Shown here piece by piece: positions 33,738-47,739 of a stretch of DNA of 64,000 nucleotides. The DNA is from Selaginella moellendorffii. Taxonomy: Eukaryota > Streptophyta > Lycopodiopsida > Selaginellales > Selaginellaceae. The position numbers and the translations under genes were made by a program. The notes beneath the pieces were generated by a model that worked only from the letters and a program-made list of their open reading frames with translations, was not told the DNA's origin and did no database searches. Location: assembly GCF_000143415.4 (NCBI RefSeq), contig NW_003314272.1, positions 1,521,146 through 1,585,145 on the forward strand. The letters run 5' to 3'. Positions within the stretch are counted from its first letter, which is position 1. Each line of letters starts with the position of its first letter.

Positions 33738-35544
33738 CTACCTCATCACCGACTCTTTCACAAAGTGACGATCTCCGCAGCTGCCAAAGGCACCACAAAG
33801 CTTGTCACAGAGAGAAAACGACCAAACGCTTACCTGTACTCTATGTGAACGTTCAGAAAGCGTGGATTTTCCTTGCACTGCGACATTGTGAAAGTTCCCG
33901 AGATCAGATTGTCTTGCTGAAGTTCGACAGGCTCGTAGACGTAGAGGATTGTCTGCTCAAGAAAGTGTAGAACAGCGAGATGGAATTTAACGTGGAGCTT
34001 ACACACCTGAGCCCAGTGTGTGGGAGGATCCTCCGGAGCCGTCGAGAGAACAAGTGGGATTGTCCCATTGCTCGCTGCTTTGCTTTTTGGCAGGGAAGAA
34101 GCATCACCACCAAAGGACACGTTAAACCAGAGAGCAAATCCATGTAGATGGGCTGCAAGATGTTAAAAATGATCAAAGAATTCTTGCATCTTTTTTGTTT
34201 CAAGGAATACCTCTCATGATAGAAGGCACACTGAAAGTTGTAGTTACTGTTTCCAGTTCTTCCAGAGTAACTGTGCTACAATCGATGCGCTTCACCTGAG
34301 TTACAGAATGTCAAGGACACTAAAAATCTTGTCTTATCACAATACCAGAATCGGGAATGAGATTACATTCTCGGCGGTGATCACTTCCACGCATGGTTCT
34401 TCGAAAGCACATTGCTTCGCAAGAGGCAAGATGGCAGACACTGGATAAACCACAAAAAGAGAAAAACACACGCGTGGTTAGACTTACAAAAACGAGAAAT
34501 CAATATCTTACTGTCAAATCCGTAGACATTGCGCCAGAAATCGATGCTCTCGCCATATCTGTCGGGGTTAGTGATGGGAGCCATGTAAAGCTTAAAAAAA
34601 AAAAAACCAAGGAAAGAGTTAAATCCCTCGCAGCGAAATCTTTTGGGACTTACAGTGGCAAAAGAAGGAAGCATCAAGCCTCCGGGCTTCAGCCAGCGAT
34701 CCCTCGCACACACGACGCTCGGCAACATAGTCTGCACGTTCGGAGAACGTTCTCGTCCTAAGTGCCGATTCAAAGAATTCCAGATAGTTACTTCACCGAG
34801 TCCTATGCACTCGATAAATCTACCTCGTATAGCAGCATATAGCCCATCCATTCGGAGATGATCACGTCAGCCTTCTCCTCGAGTTGGATCTCCTGGAAGG
34901 CGAGAAAAAACGTTAACGAAACATCACAGTAAATCGAAATCGATCGCAAGAGATCACTGACCTCCACTCTTCCTACTATCACTGTTATAACATCCGAGAA
35001 GCCATTAGCTTTCACAACCTCTCGAGCCTGTTTCCAAAGACACAATTCTCAGCACGAAAACACGGGAAGAACACAAAGAAGAAGTGTACCTGGACAGCGA
35101 TATCACTCGCATCCACTGCATACACCTGTGGTGAAAGAAAAAGAAAGAAAAAAGGATGAGCGATCCGAAAGTAGCGGATTCTACCTTTCTCGCTCCAGCA
35201 GCAGCGCAGAAAATCGAGAGTATACCAGTTCCACACCCCACATCAATCACAACCTGGGAGAGAGAAGAGAACAGCTAAAATTCGAGCAAACAGAAAAAGA
35301 GCGAGCTCTACCTTGTCTTTGATCGCCTCCTGGTGCGCGAAAATGGCATCGCGATAGGCCTCGGTGCGAATGCGATCCTATCATACCACATTGAGCTCCC
35401 AAAACCCAAAACCCGAGAAGCTCTCACCTTGATCATCTCCTCGTGGATGCCGACGTGATTGTAGGAGTGGAAATACGCCGCATCCTGCTGCGCCGCCGAG
35501 AGGCGCACGGGAAAGATCTGCGTGCTCATTCTCCTGCTGCCCAT
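33738..35544 (-). CDS. PRMT6: PRMT6-type protein arginine N-methyltransferase
   Basis: Thirteen exons on the - strand (35544-35428, 35377-35312, 35253-35185, 35125-35090, 35027-34962, 34892-34824, 34731-34654, 34590-34512, 34440-34346, 34295-34211, 34152-34007, 33952-33834, 33780-33738) sum to 355 residues and a stop. The SAM-binding motif I reads VIDVGCGTGILSIF, post-I VYAVDASD, the double-E loop SEWMGYMLLYE, and the THW loop PPTHWAQ; all catalytic elements of type I PRMTs are present. The end FVKESVMR fits plant PRMT6. The enzyme transfers methyl groups from SAM to arginines of histones and other proteins. The 36-bp exon and the introns of about 35-65 bp are typical of this window. AGGGTTT lies about 25 bp upstream of the ATG. 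Confidence 0.93.
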
Positions 35545-35659
35545 CGCTCTCTCCTCCTCGCCTCTCTCGCCCTAGGGTTTATCACTGGGTAGAGAGAATG
35601 ATATAACTCGGTGTTAAACAACAATCTCTATAAATTAGCCTAGTGGTAACTACTTAGTG

Positions 35660-37146
35660 CTAGCTAAGATTATGTTTGAGTAGCTCGGTGCTCATGGTTG
35701 GAACAGTGTCCCAGGTGTAGCGGCCGAGCTTTCCCACACGGTACAAACTTAGAAGCCTCCGCACGATTCGAAAGTCCGTGATGATCCTCCGGCTCGTCCG
35801 GACGCTCTCGTAGAATCCGTGCAGCGCTCGGAACTGATGATCCACGAGCCTTTGCATCTCGCCCTCGCGGCGAAGATCTCCCTCGAAGCTCAGCAGCTCC
35901 GTCGCGATTATCCCCTTCACTTGCACGAAGTTATCGTCGAGCCTTATCAGTTTCTGCGGGAAAAGATGTTTAGAGATCGAAGGAAATGGATGGATCTTCG
36001 CTTACTCTGTCGGTTTTCTTGGTCTTGTCTAGCGGGTCTTTCATGAATCTCTTGGCCTCGAATTCGGCTTTCCACACCGAGTGGACGCTGGAGCGCATGG
36101 AGTTGATCACCGCAAGGAGGAAGCGAGCAAGCTTTACCTCGCCCACGACCGAGTCTTGCATCGCTCCTGCGGGTGCAAATAGAGAAAAGATCAAATTTTT
36201 TCCATTGGTAAACTTTGGAAACTTGGATACCTGTGAGACAGAGCTTAAGCCCAGTTTCAGCGTCAAGAATGGTAGGATACATGACTGATGGAGTGTCCAT
36301 TGCGTACATGGGAGGACGGTAGCATATCTGATAGCAAAAGTGGTGGCAACAGATGGGAAACGAAAAAAGAAAACACCAGACCTTGCAGTTGAAGAAGGAC
36401 GTCGTTTGATATGGAGTGAGGCTAACCTTGCTCAGCGTTAGCTTCTCCAGCACTGGATCAAAAAGATAGAACACAAAGAATGAGAAGAGCCACGAGAACT
36501 TTGGGCTTACTTTGCACACGACGCCTTCCAATGCGGTGGAGGCCATTTACGAGCGTTGTCTTGCCAACGCTGGGAAGGCCGACGACCATCACAACTTTGG
36601 TAGAATCCGATGGAGAAGCTTCGAGCAATCGGGCTTTCAAGAGAGACATAAGCTAAGAGAAGAAAAACGAAAAATTCATGAGCCTGGAAGAGAAAGAATG
36701 GAGGAACTTACCGCTGATACGCAGTGCCTGCTATAGGAGTTCAAGAAGAAATAGTTCTCTCCTTTGAAGTAGTTCTTCCATTCCTGCCAAGAGGAAGATC
36801 AAAGAGAGAAGAAAGAAAAAGAGAATGTAGACTCACTGCTAGCTTTTCTTTGTCGGCGAGATCGATCTTGGTGAAGACGGTGATGTGGTGCTTCCATTTG
36901 AGGAAGCGCTGGAACTGGAGATTCGCGGACGTGAATGGGACCTGTGCGGCGGCATCGCAAAACCCTAGCTAAACCCCGGAGAGAAATGGCGACCCATACC
37001 CGTGCGTCGCGGACCTCGAGCAGCAGATGAACGCGCCGCGCCTCCTCCTTGAGCGCATCGAAGGTTCTCCTCCGATCGGGCACCAGCCAGCTCTTGGGCG
37101 CGATCTTCTGGGCGATCGTCTTGATCACTGGGGCGCTCAGCGCCAT
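35660..37146 (-). CDS. DAR GTPase (MTG1/YlqF-type, circularly permuted), organelle ribosome assembly
   Basis: Eight exons (37146-37000, 36941-36837, 36783-36712, 36652-36511, 36452-36382, 36327-36231, 36166-36006, 35953-35660) join in frame to 362 residues. The order of GTPase motifs is permuted: the DAR motif in LLEVRDARVPF, then G4 TKID, G5-like CVSA, G1 GLPSVGKTTLVN, and G3-like DTPSV (usually DTPG). The N-terminus PKSWLVPDRRRTFDALKEE resembles plant mitochondrial DGP2 proteins. Family members assist maturation of the large ribosomal subunit in organelles. The DTPS instead of DTPG is a deviation worth noting. A mitochondrial target is inferred from the subfamily; a transit peptide is not obvious. 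Confidence 0.88.
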
Positions 37147-37392
37147 AGGGCGATAGTTTAAAAACCCATGAAAGAAATGAAACTTTATAGTATGAGTTAA
37201 AGAACGAAGAAGAGGAGATTTGCATCAATGCAGCTCTCGAGCAAAGGATATCCTTGCAGTTCTTGCTTCCAGCAGCAAATTCGAGGACAAAGAATGGCAG
37301 GACTTTGAGAAGAATGTAAGAACTTTGAGAGTTCTTACGTAGCAAAAACGGTTGAGAAGGAACCACGAACAGAAGAGAGTCGATCAAACCAA

Positions 37393-39262
37393 TTACTTTT
37401 TTTTCTTCTTCGCAGCTGCTTCTTTCTGTGGATCCAAATTGCGCTCGCGTCAGTAATGACAAAAAAGAACTCACACAAATCACACCTTCTTGCGAGCGGC
37501 TTCTTCGGCCTTTTTCTTCTTGATGAAGTAGCGATATCTTCGCTGTATGATCCTCGCGCATCTGTTGAACTTGAAGTTTGCTCTCTGTGAAGCAAGAACG
37601 AGGAGAGAAAAATGTGATTTTCTATCAGCAAACAAAGCACTTACCGCATTGGCATCCTCCAAGCTTTGGCGTTCATTCTCCTGCAATCATCGAAGCTCGC
37701 GTTACAATAAAGGAAGAAAACAACCCGGTTATAGAAGCAGACCTCCCATGCACACTGGCGATAGTATTCTTTGTAGAATCGCATTTTCTGGTCCACTTCT
37801 TTGTGTTGCACCTGATGAACAATTTGTGGAGCAGATCAAGGGAGGAAACTTTCGTCAAACTTACGGATAATCTGTCAAGCTCATCCTTCTTCTTTGCGAG
37901 CTCAGTTTTGTAGTCTCGCAGCAAGTTAGTCACCTCCTCCACGCTCTGTTCTTTCTTGCCGCGCGCAGCGAGCTCCAAGGCACGATTGTCCTCCTGCAAC
38001 TCGACAAGTTATGTGATACTTGTCACGAACCGGAAACGAGGACCTGCATTTTGTCTATGGTGCTGGCTAACTGAGTGCATTCTTCGGAGAACTTCTTTTG
38101 CTGGAAAAAAGAGAAACGAGCCAGAAATCAGCAACGAAAGTAAAGCATTTGTAGCCAACCTTTTGGTTGAAACTCTTTGATTCATCGTCTTCAAGGGCGT
38201 CGAAGTCCTGTTGAAGCTGTCTCAGCGTTGCCAAAGCCTCGTTCTTTTCCGCTTGTATCTCTCCTGCAGTCCCAGGTGTGTTACGTAATGACCCAATGCG
38301 TCAGTCACGGTAGAGGCTGTGTGCCTTGCAAGTGACGCTCGGAAAACTTGAAGTCCTCGAAAGCTTTCGAGCGTAGATCTCGTTCAGTCTGCAACTGCTG
38401 AGACAGACTTGTGTGATCTTTGATGGCCTGACAATAAAACGAGAAGTTCTCAGAAACTTTCGACTAGAAAAAACACGCCATACCCTCTCCTCGCGCCGGA
38501 AAACTTCATCCAAGTAGGCATTTATCGCGCTTTCTTCCTCGAGTGTTGTCGTCAATCGTTTCACAACCAGACTCCTGAACTGGAAAATTTAGATGTTTCG
38601 ATCACAGAACCATGACAAAGAAAAGCACGCTTACCTTTTCCAGTATACTAAAAAACATCGACAGGCTCTTCGATTGCTCCTCCCTCGTAGAAAAGAAGTA
38701 ATTTAGTGCCGCCCCGCGAGTCTATTCTTTGTAAGCAAACGCATCAAAAACAAAACGTTTAGCGATCATTTCAAAAAAAAAAACGCGAGAATTTTCATCT
38801 ACACTGAAGAGCCGGCAAGCTCGCCACGTCGCGATGGAGAGCTCTTTCTCCTTGATGGGAATATCAGGCCCGCTCGCAGCCTCGTAAGCTACCGAGCAAA
38901 GCCTCACCTCATTGAGTGCCGCATAAGCTTCCTGGGCTTACAAAACCACGCACAGAAAATAAAACCATCACGAAACCAAAGAAGGAAGCGAAGAAATTCC
39001 TCTTTACCGAATCCAGGCTTCCTTTGGACAACTCCAGCTTCTCCAGTGTCTTCTCGGAGACATAGGTGAGGCACCTAAGACGAAGGAATCGCCCACATTT
39101 CGATCAGGAAGGAAGAGGGCGCCACACCCAAGCTTACTTCATCATCGCGAGCGCCTCGTCGACCATGGAGAGGAGAAGCTGGCAAGTGGGCGCCGGCGCG
39201 GAGTCGCGGATCCGCGCCGTGAAGGGCCGGGAAGCGCTCTCATCGTCCTCTCCAGCTTCCAT
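37393..39262 (-). CDS. IQ-motif coiled-coil protein, DRC9/DRC10-like (axoneme)
   Basis: Thirteen exons (39262-39138, 39074-39008, 38931-38803, 38721-38635, 38579-38484, 38427-about 38325, 38263-38160, 38100-38044, 37993-37865, 37811-37743, 37680-37645, 37584-37486, 37425-37393) give about 377 residues. Nearly all of it after residue 100 is predicted coiled coil (VKRLTTTLEEESAINAYLDE, LRQLQQDFDALEDDESKSF, LRDYKTELAKKKDELDRLS). It ends with one IQ motif, CARIIQRRYRYFIKKKK, a calmodulin-binding site. This layout is that of IQCG/DRC9 and IQCD/DRC10 of the nexin-dynein regulatory complex in motile cilia. I cannot separate the two. The sixth intron has either a GC donor (38324) or a weak GT donor (38336); both keep frame. 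Confidence 0.72.
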
Positions 39263-39806
39263 GAAGCCCTAGCCCTAAAATTCAAAAGACCGGCATATTC
39301 TGGTACATTGAATCTCGGCCGTCCAAAGGCAACTTTGTCTCCTAGCTTGGGTCGGGAGCACGACCTGTGGAAGATCTTGGAAGAACTCAAAAGAGGGGAA
39401 AAAAGAAAGTGGCCGACATGGCTCGTAATAGTGCCCGTGGGTAGCTGTCCTCATCAAAAGCTGGGCTGTTCACCGACAAAAGGGTATGAAATTCAACCAC
39501 GATGGATCGAATTTTCTTTCAGATCGCGCATTCGTGCATCGATCGATTTTGCCATCCATCCATCCATCAATGCCGTCGCATCCAGCATCGATCCATTTTG
39601 CCATCCATCCATCCATCAATGCCGTCGCATCCAGCGCGGGGTTTTGTGAGATCCCATGCACAGTGGCTGTCGAGAGATCTGTGGCAAGAAGGGAAGAAGG
39701 CTTGAAGGTTAGGAGCACCAAAAACTTTTTGCATCATCCGCGAGAGTGAGAGAGGCGAAGAAAAACAATAAAGTAAAAGTGATAGTTTTGGCGGAAAGGA
39801 AGAAGG
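39263..39806. promoter_or_regulatory. Shared upstream region of the IQ gene (-) and Ser-rich gene (+)
   Basis: The divergent start codons are 544 bp apart. The region includes a tandem duplication (separate entry) and no recognisable coding sequence. Confidence 0.5.
39545..39640. repeat. Tandem duplication of about 47 bp with CATC microsatellite
   Basis: The block TTTTGCCATCCATCCATCCA-TCAATGCCGTCGCATCCAGC occurs twice, head to tail, between two divergent genes. Confidence 0.85.
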
Positions 39807-41665
39807 ATGTTGCTGCTGGATTCTATAGTGGTCGCTCTAGCACAGGAGAATCGCCTGCAAAACAATAGAAGAAGCCTTACTGCCGAAGAACTCGAGGAGA
39901 GAAAGCTTACCATCGTGTCCAATCTTTCGCGATTCCAGACGAGCTCCAATCTAGCTCCCAAATCGTCTAGTCGCGATCAAATGGAGATCGAGGAATCGTG
40001 CAGCAGTGATCCAGCTACTGACCACCAAAACTCCTTGTCAATGCACAGTTCTTCTCCCGAGCAAAGCAGGAGTGACTTCTCACCAGATATGTCGCTGGAG
40101 ACGATCTTTTCCAAGTTGGTGACCAAGGAACAGGAGAAGATCCGCAAGAGCGTCTCGCAGCACGCAGGGAAGAATGCCCGTGCTCCGTTCGAGTGGGACG
40201 AATCGTGGCCTGGAAATTCACTAGCTCGAGGAGATCAAAGCGAAGAAAAAGAAGAAAAAGGATTTTACTCTCCACATCATACTGCTTCGTCTTCCATGAA
40301 GAACACCAAGAGCTTCTTCCCAGGTAAGTCCATAAGACATTCTCCCAGCAGCTCCATCAAAATCTCTCTTTCGTTCTTCGCTTTCTCTCAGAGTCTGAAA
40401 TGTATCACCACCACCATGATCATCAAAGCCGAGAGGACGAGCTCGAGGAAGCTAGCAACTTGTCACCAACAACAGTCTTCCACTACGGGAGAACAGCCGG
40501 GAGTTCTTCGTCCGAGTCCACACCCCCAGCTCCAAAGCTCAAAGATCTCAACTCTATCCTTCCATTCCCGGCCTCGTTCCCCTCCGTCACGACCCCGATG
40601 GAAGCTCTCCTCCTCGCAAACGACCGCGGCTTTAGCTTCTCCATGTCCCAAGCAGTCCCGGACTCGCCAACCGAGGACCAGCTTCACGCCATCTCTCCGC
40701 TAAGCTTCGACACCGGAAGCCCCTGCGAGCACATCCTTCCCGGCCGCCTCGACTTCTACACGTACTACCGCCAGCACCAGCAGCAGCAGGAGGCCAAGAA
40801 GCTCCGAGCAAAGTCGGGTCCCCAGAAGCTTGGTTCTTCCTCGTCACTCTGGGGACTCACCAAGAGCATCAGCTTCTCGGGGGGACCTCGGCACAGCAGC
40901 AGCGATATCTTCCTCCTGCCGAGAAGATCAAACACCAGCCAGGCTCCTCACATTAGAAACAATTCTTCCACTGTTTTGAGCAACAGCACTGCTCACCACA
41001 ACGTGAACCCGACCAGCTCGGAATCCAAGGAGAGCTCCAGCCGGAGTAGCAGCAAGAACAGCAACACCACCGTCACCAGCAGCGAGTTTAGCATCGAGCT
41101 GGCCGGGTCGAGGCCGAGCGGGATCGACGCCAGCGCCTTGAACAGCTCCAGGTACCTCGACTTGGACTTCACCAAGAACACTGTCGACGTCGAGCAGCAA
41201 AGCCAGGAATTCTTTGCCGCCACCTACAAGGACAAGCACAGTATGTTATACGATGTCAAGTCGGAGATCCGGAGCAGAGTGGAGGAAGTCGTCCGCAACA
41301 CGGACGAGTCGAAGTTCACATTCTCACCTGTGAATTCATCCTTCCTGTTTCCAAAGTCAACATCGCGGGACACCAGCACCACCACGGGCCTCTACTCCGG
41401 CAACTTCAACTTGGATGGTCTCATCGACTTCCAGCCCGGCGAGGAGAAGAGCTCGGGCGTCGAGGACACGGCCAGGACGCGCAGCGTCATCGAGAGGATG
41501 TATGGAACCGGGAGCCCCCGAGCTGGAGAGACGAGTAGCGAATCCAAAGTAAGACTCGCGAGCTTTCCTTCTTATCGTGCTCAATTTTTCCTTTCTGCTT
41601 TGTCTCAGTGGTCCGATTCGTTCCTCTGGATTTGCTGCTGCACAAGGAGAAGGTCCACAAGTTGA
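39807..41665 (+). CDS. Ser/Asn-rich plant protein of unknown function
   Basis: Three exons (39807-40323, 40392-41548, 41609-41665) give 576 residues. I do not recognise a domain. The N-terminus MLLLDSIVVALAQENRLQNN leads into a helix-like stretch, then an acidic Ser-rich region, PFEWDESWPG, a HHHHDH tract, and a conserved-looking block SPLSFDTGSPCEHILPGRLD...FYTYYRQHQQQQE with GLTKSISF. Long Ser/Asn/Thr tracts suggest a disordered, phosphorylated protein. The end is uncertain. The strong donor at 41549 leads to a short Cys/Arg tail; a weaker donor near 41535 would give a longer tail reading VRFVPLDLLLHKEKVHKLRK and ending at 41732, inside the convergent GLR gene. Confidence 0.7.
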
Positions 41666-41698
41666 GGAAAACCTCCACGATCGAAGTTCTCACGAGTT

Positions 41699-44683
<2,985 letters not shown>

Positions 44684-45030
44684 GGGAAGAACACTCGACC
44701 ATGGCCCTCGGATGCGAGGATCCGAGGGCGAAGGCGGTGCCACGAAGCTGGCAGTTAGGGCTCGCGATGCCGGCCGGTGTGGCAGGCAGCGAGGAAAAAC
44801 AGGAAAAAAAATCGCCATCCATCACACCCAAGATCCAAGGAAGCTCACACAAGTAAGCTTTTGACGCCACCACGATCGCCCATCTGGATCCACGATCGAT
44901 CAAACCGGCGGAGCGGTGACCCAATTGCGAGCCCTGGCGTGGGCTCCAATGCAAATCGCGAGATGCGCTAAGCTGGGAGTGTGAGCGGAGGAGAGAGAAT
45001 AAGAACAACCCGAGCAAGAAGAGATAGATC
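44684..45030. promoter_or_regulatory. Shared upstream region of GLR (-) and coiled-coil gene (+)
   Basis: The start codons are 347 bp apart in divergent orientation. An upstream in-frame ATG for GLR at 44818 would add 45 residues before the signal peptide and is less likely. Confidence 0.5.
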
Positions 45031-46634
45031 ATGACGAAGATGGAGGTAAAGAAGCAGCAGCAGCAGCCAGCGGCGAGGCCGATGAGCGCCGGGCCGGGGC
45101 CGCGGGCGGCCAGCCCCTACAATCCAAAGCCACGCTCGGATGCGTCGCTGCGCGCCGTCATGGATCTCTCGGGCGCCATGCCGATGATGCCCATGACGCC
45201 GCCACCGCCCAATGGGCTCAAGGGCATGGCCGTGTCGCCCGCGACGCTGTCGATGCGCGCCAAGGGGAGCCTCATGCCCAAGAAGATCCTCATGGGCTCC
45301 AGGGACAAGGAGGCGCTGCTCGAGGAGATTTTGGAGCTCAAGAGGGTGCTCTACGAGCAGGATAAGCACATCAAGTTCCAAAAGGTCCACACCTCGGCGC
45401 TTGAGATCGAAAACAAGTACTTCTTGCCATCCTCCAAACATTTCTAGCTATAAGCCCGGTCAGTGTTCTTGGTTTCTCCAGCGAGGAACAAACTTGTTGA
45501 TCTCGCGTTTCTTGGCAGAAAGCTCGAGCGAGACATCGAGGATTTGGAAGCACAGGGAGCGGCCGAGGCTCCCAGAACCGGAGGCTCATCGCGTCTACGA
45601 GCAAAGCTACAAGGTTTCCTTTCTCTCCAAAGTGTTCTTCGCGAGGATTCACCTTGCAAGCTTCTTCGCTCCAGGATTGAAAATGCGGATAAACGACTTG
45701 CAATCAACCTGTGACAGGCAGCTGGAGGAGCTCGCGCTCCTTCGCAAGGACTTGCGTGTTTCTCATACAAAGGCAAGCTTTCGTCACTCTTTCAAGCTTT
45801 CCTTTCATCACTCCTCGATCTAACGCGATGATCCACCAGGAAGTTGAAGTAGAACGGGACGTGTTTGCCGGGGAGGTCGGGAACTTGCAAAAGCTGGTCC
45901 GGCGGCTCAACGCCACGCACAACCGGATAAGCTGCCAGAACAAGGAGCTGGGACGCCTCAAAGAGAAGGCCAACATCCTCGAGACGACACAGCACAGGCT
46001 CCAATCCTCCATGCAAGTAAGGAGCTTCCGTCCTTCTGTAGATCTACGTCCATAGCCTTTAGATCATCCAGGTCCGGGCAAGATCTCACGTAGAAACTTT
46101 GGAGCTAACACACTCTTCCAGGCCGCTCAAGACACTTTGGAGCGAGCGAGCTACGAGCTCAAGGGCTTCCGCAACAAGGCCCGGGAGACGACGCTGGAGG
46201 CGAGCCGGAACATGAAGCGGTGCAAGGAGCTCCAGCAGCACGCCGGCTTCCTGGAGCAGCTCCTCGAGAAGGAGCGCGTGGACAAGGAGTACTTCGAGAA
46301 GAAGGTGTTCCAGCTCGCGCAGGAGCTCCGGCGGGTGGACACGCAGCTCCAGAACGCCAAGGGCTACTCGAGGGTGAACGCGTTCAAGGGGATGCCCAAG
46401 AAGAAGCCGCCGGAGCCGCCACCATCGGTGAAGAGCACCACGACCACGACCACGACGAGCAGCGGCGCAAACACGCCCAAGAAGGTGAGAGTGGCGTCGC
46501 CGAGAGGCGGGGCATCGCCGCGATCGCCCAGAGGGAACGTAGTGCCCGACCAGGACGTGGTGGACATCACCAACAGGCTCGTCAATGCGGCGCAGTTCCA
46601 CTTCGAGCAAAGCTTCAAGCACAAAGGCGAGTAG
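45031..46634 (+). CDS. Coiled-coil protein of unknown function
   Basis: Five exons (45031-45416, 45519-45613, 45675-45772, 45840-46016, 46122-46634) join in frame to 422 residues. The N-terminal 85 residues are Pro/Met/Ala-rich (MPMMPMTPPPPNG). From KEALLEEILELKRVLYEQDK onwards the protein is continuous coiled coil (KLERDIEDLEAQG, RQLEELALLRKDL, RRLNATHNRISCQNKELGRL, FLEQLLEKERVDKEYFEKKV). A basic Pro/Thr/Ser tail with PKKKPPEPPP and SPRGGASPRSPRG follows. The third intron starts with GC (AAAG/GCAAGC) and ends CCAG, a GC-AG intron. I do not recognise the family; a cytoskeletal or basal-body role is only a guess from the architecture. Start chosen at the first ATG; a second lies 9 bp later. 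Confidence 0.75.
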
Positions 46635-46818
46635 CTATGGCAATTTAAACGAGAATATACTAGCGGTATATTCACGGCCAGGCGCATCGCCACCGTTGAT
46701 CACGCCATCGACACATCCCAGCCGTCGAGATGCAGTCGTTATGAGAAGCTAGGGTTTCCTCCCTAAATTTTTTTCACTTAGCAAAGCTTGCGCGAGAGAG
46801 GAGAGGAGAAGCTCTGCG
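46635..46818 (+). promoter_or_regulatory. Upstream region of the kinase gene
   Basis: A short spacer. AGGGTTTCC (46750, telo-box type) lies about 68 bp before the kinase ATG. Confidence 0.4.
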
Positions 46819-47739
46819 ATGGTGCGCGAAGACGGTGAGTTCGACGAAGACGACTGTGCTGAGCTCCTCAAGGTCTACACGAGGGGCGAGAGGCTGGGCT
46901 GCGGGCGCCAGGGCCAGGTTTTCGTGCTCAAAGGTGCCAGGAGCTACGCTGGGAAGATGTTTCGATCGGGGAGGGAGGCCGGGAGAGAGCTCCGGCTCAT
47001 GTCCAAGCTCCGCCCCTGCGCTGGAGTGGTCTCCCTCACGGGCTTCGTGAGGGAGAGGAGCGGCGGGGCTTGCTACGGGACCATGGTGATGGAGCTGTGC
47101 GGCCCTAGTCTGTGCCATCGATTGATCAAGGGAGGGCCGCTGGGCGAGGAGGAGGCCGCCAAGACCATCCAGAGGCTGGCGGAGACGCTCAAGGAGATCC
47201 ACTCCAGGGGCATCGTCCATCGGGATCTCAAGCCGGAGAACATCTTCGTCAAGCTGGACGCTAGTGCCGTGCACGAGGTGGTGATTGGAGACTTTGGCGT
47301 GGCCACGGACGACATCAAGGAGATGTCGCAGTACTGTGGAACGGGGAAGTATATGGCCCCGGAGGTGGCAAGCTGCAAAGGTGGTCATGGCGATGGAAGC
47401 TCGCAGAGCTTGTACACCAAGGCCGTCGACGTTTGGGCGCTGGGAGTGATCGCGTATGAGCTGCTGAGGGGCTACAAGCTGCCCCAGCAGATCGAGCTCT
47501 TGCGAGGCGGGGTATTCCCGGATGGTTCTCCTGTCTCGGACGAGGCGGAGGATCTCATCTGCGGGATGCTGGCTGTGGAGCCGAGCGAGAGGCTGACGCT
47601 GGATGGCGTGCTGGAGCATCCCTGGATCGTCGGTAATTGCAAGATCGAGACGATGTCTCGCAGGAGGCGCTGTGGAGTGAAGAGGAGTGCTCCTGGCCAT
47701 GGTAGCGACTTGGTTGTGAAGAAAATTCGAGCGGCATGA
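46819..47739 (+). CDS. Ser/Thr protein kinase, PPCK/CDPK-related, single exon
   Basis: One exon of 306 residues, little more than a kinase domain, as in phosphoenolpyruvate carboxylase kinases. The Gly loop is LGCGRQGQVF, the VAIK lysine lies in YAGKMF, followed by an alphaC Glu in AGRELRLM. The catalytic loop HRDLKPEN, DFGVA, CGTGKYMAPE and DVWALGV are all present, so it should be active. VLEHPWI closes the domain and a short basic tail follows (RRRRCGVKRS, KKIRAA). There is no EF-hand or autoinhibitory region, so calcium control is not expected. It is intronless in a region where neighbours have many introns, which could mean retroposition. PPCK assignment is from size and class; other CAMK-group kinases are possible. 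Confidence 0.8.
   Translation: MVREDGEFDEDDCAELLKVYTRGERLGCGRQGQVFVLKGARSYAGKMFRSGREAGRELRLMSKLRPCAGVVSLTGFVRERSGGACYGTMVMELCGPSLCHRLIKGGPLGEEEAAKTIQRLAETLKEIHSRGIVHRDLKPENIFVKLDASAVHEVVIGDFGVATDDIKEMSQYCGTGKYMAPEVASCKGGHGDGSSQSLYTKAVDVWALGVIAYELLRGYKLPQQIELLRGGVFPDGSPVSDEAEDLICGMLAVEPSERLTLDGVLEHPWIVGNCKIETMSRRRRCGVKRSAPGHGSDLVVKKIRAA

Noticed and set aside
38881-38907. A 27-bp intron in the third exon of the IQ gene
   Set aside because: The stretch is in frame without stops and continues the protein; no need for an intron.
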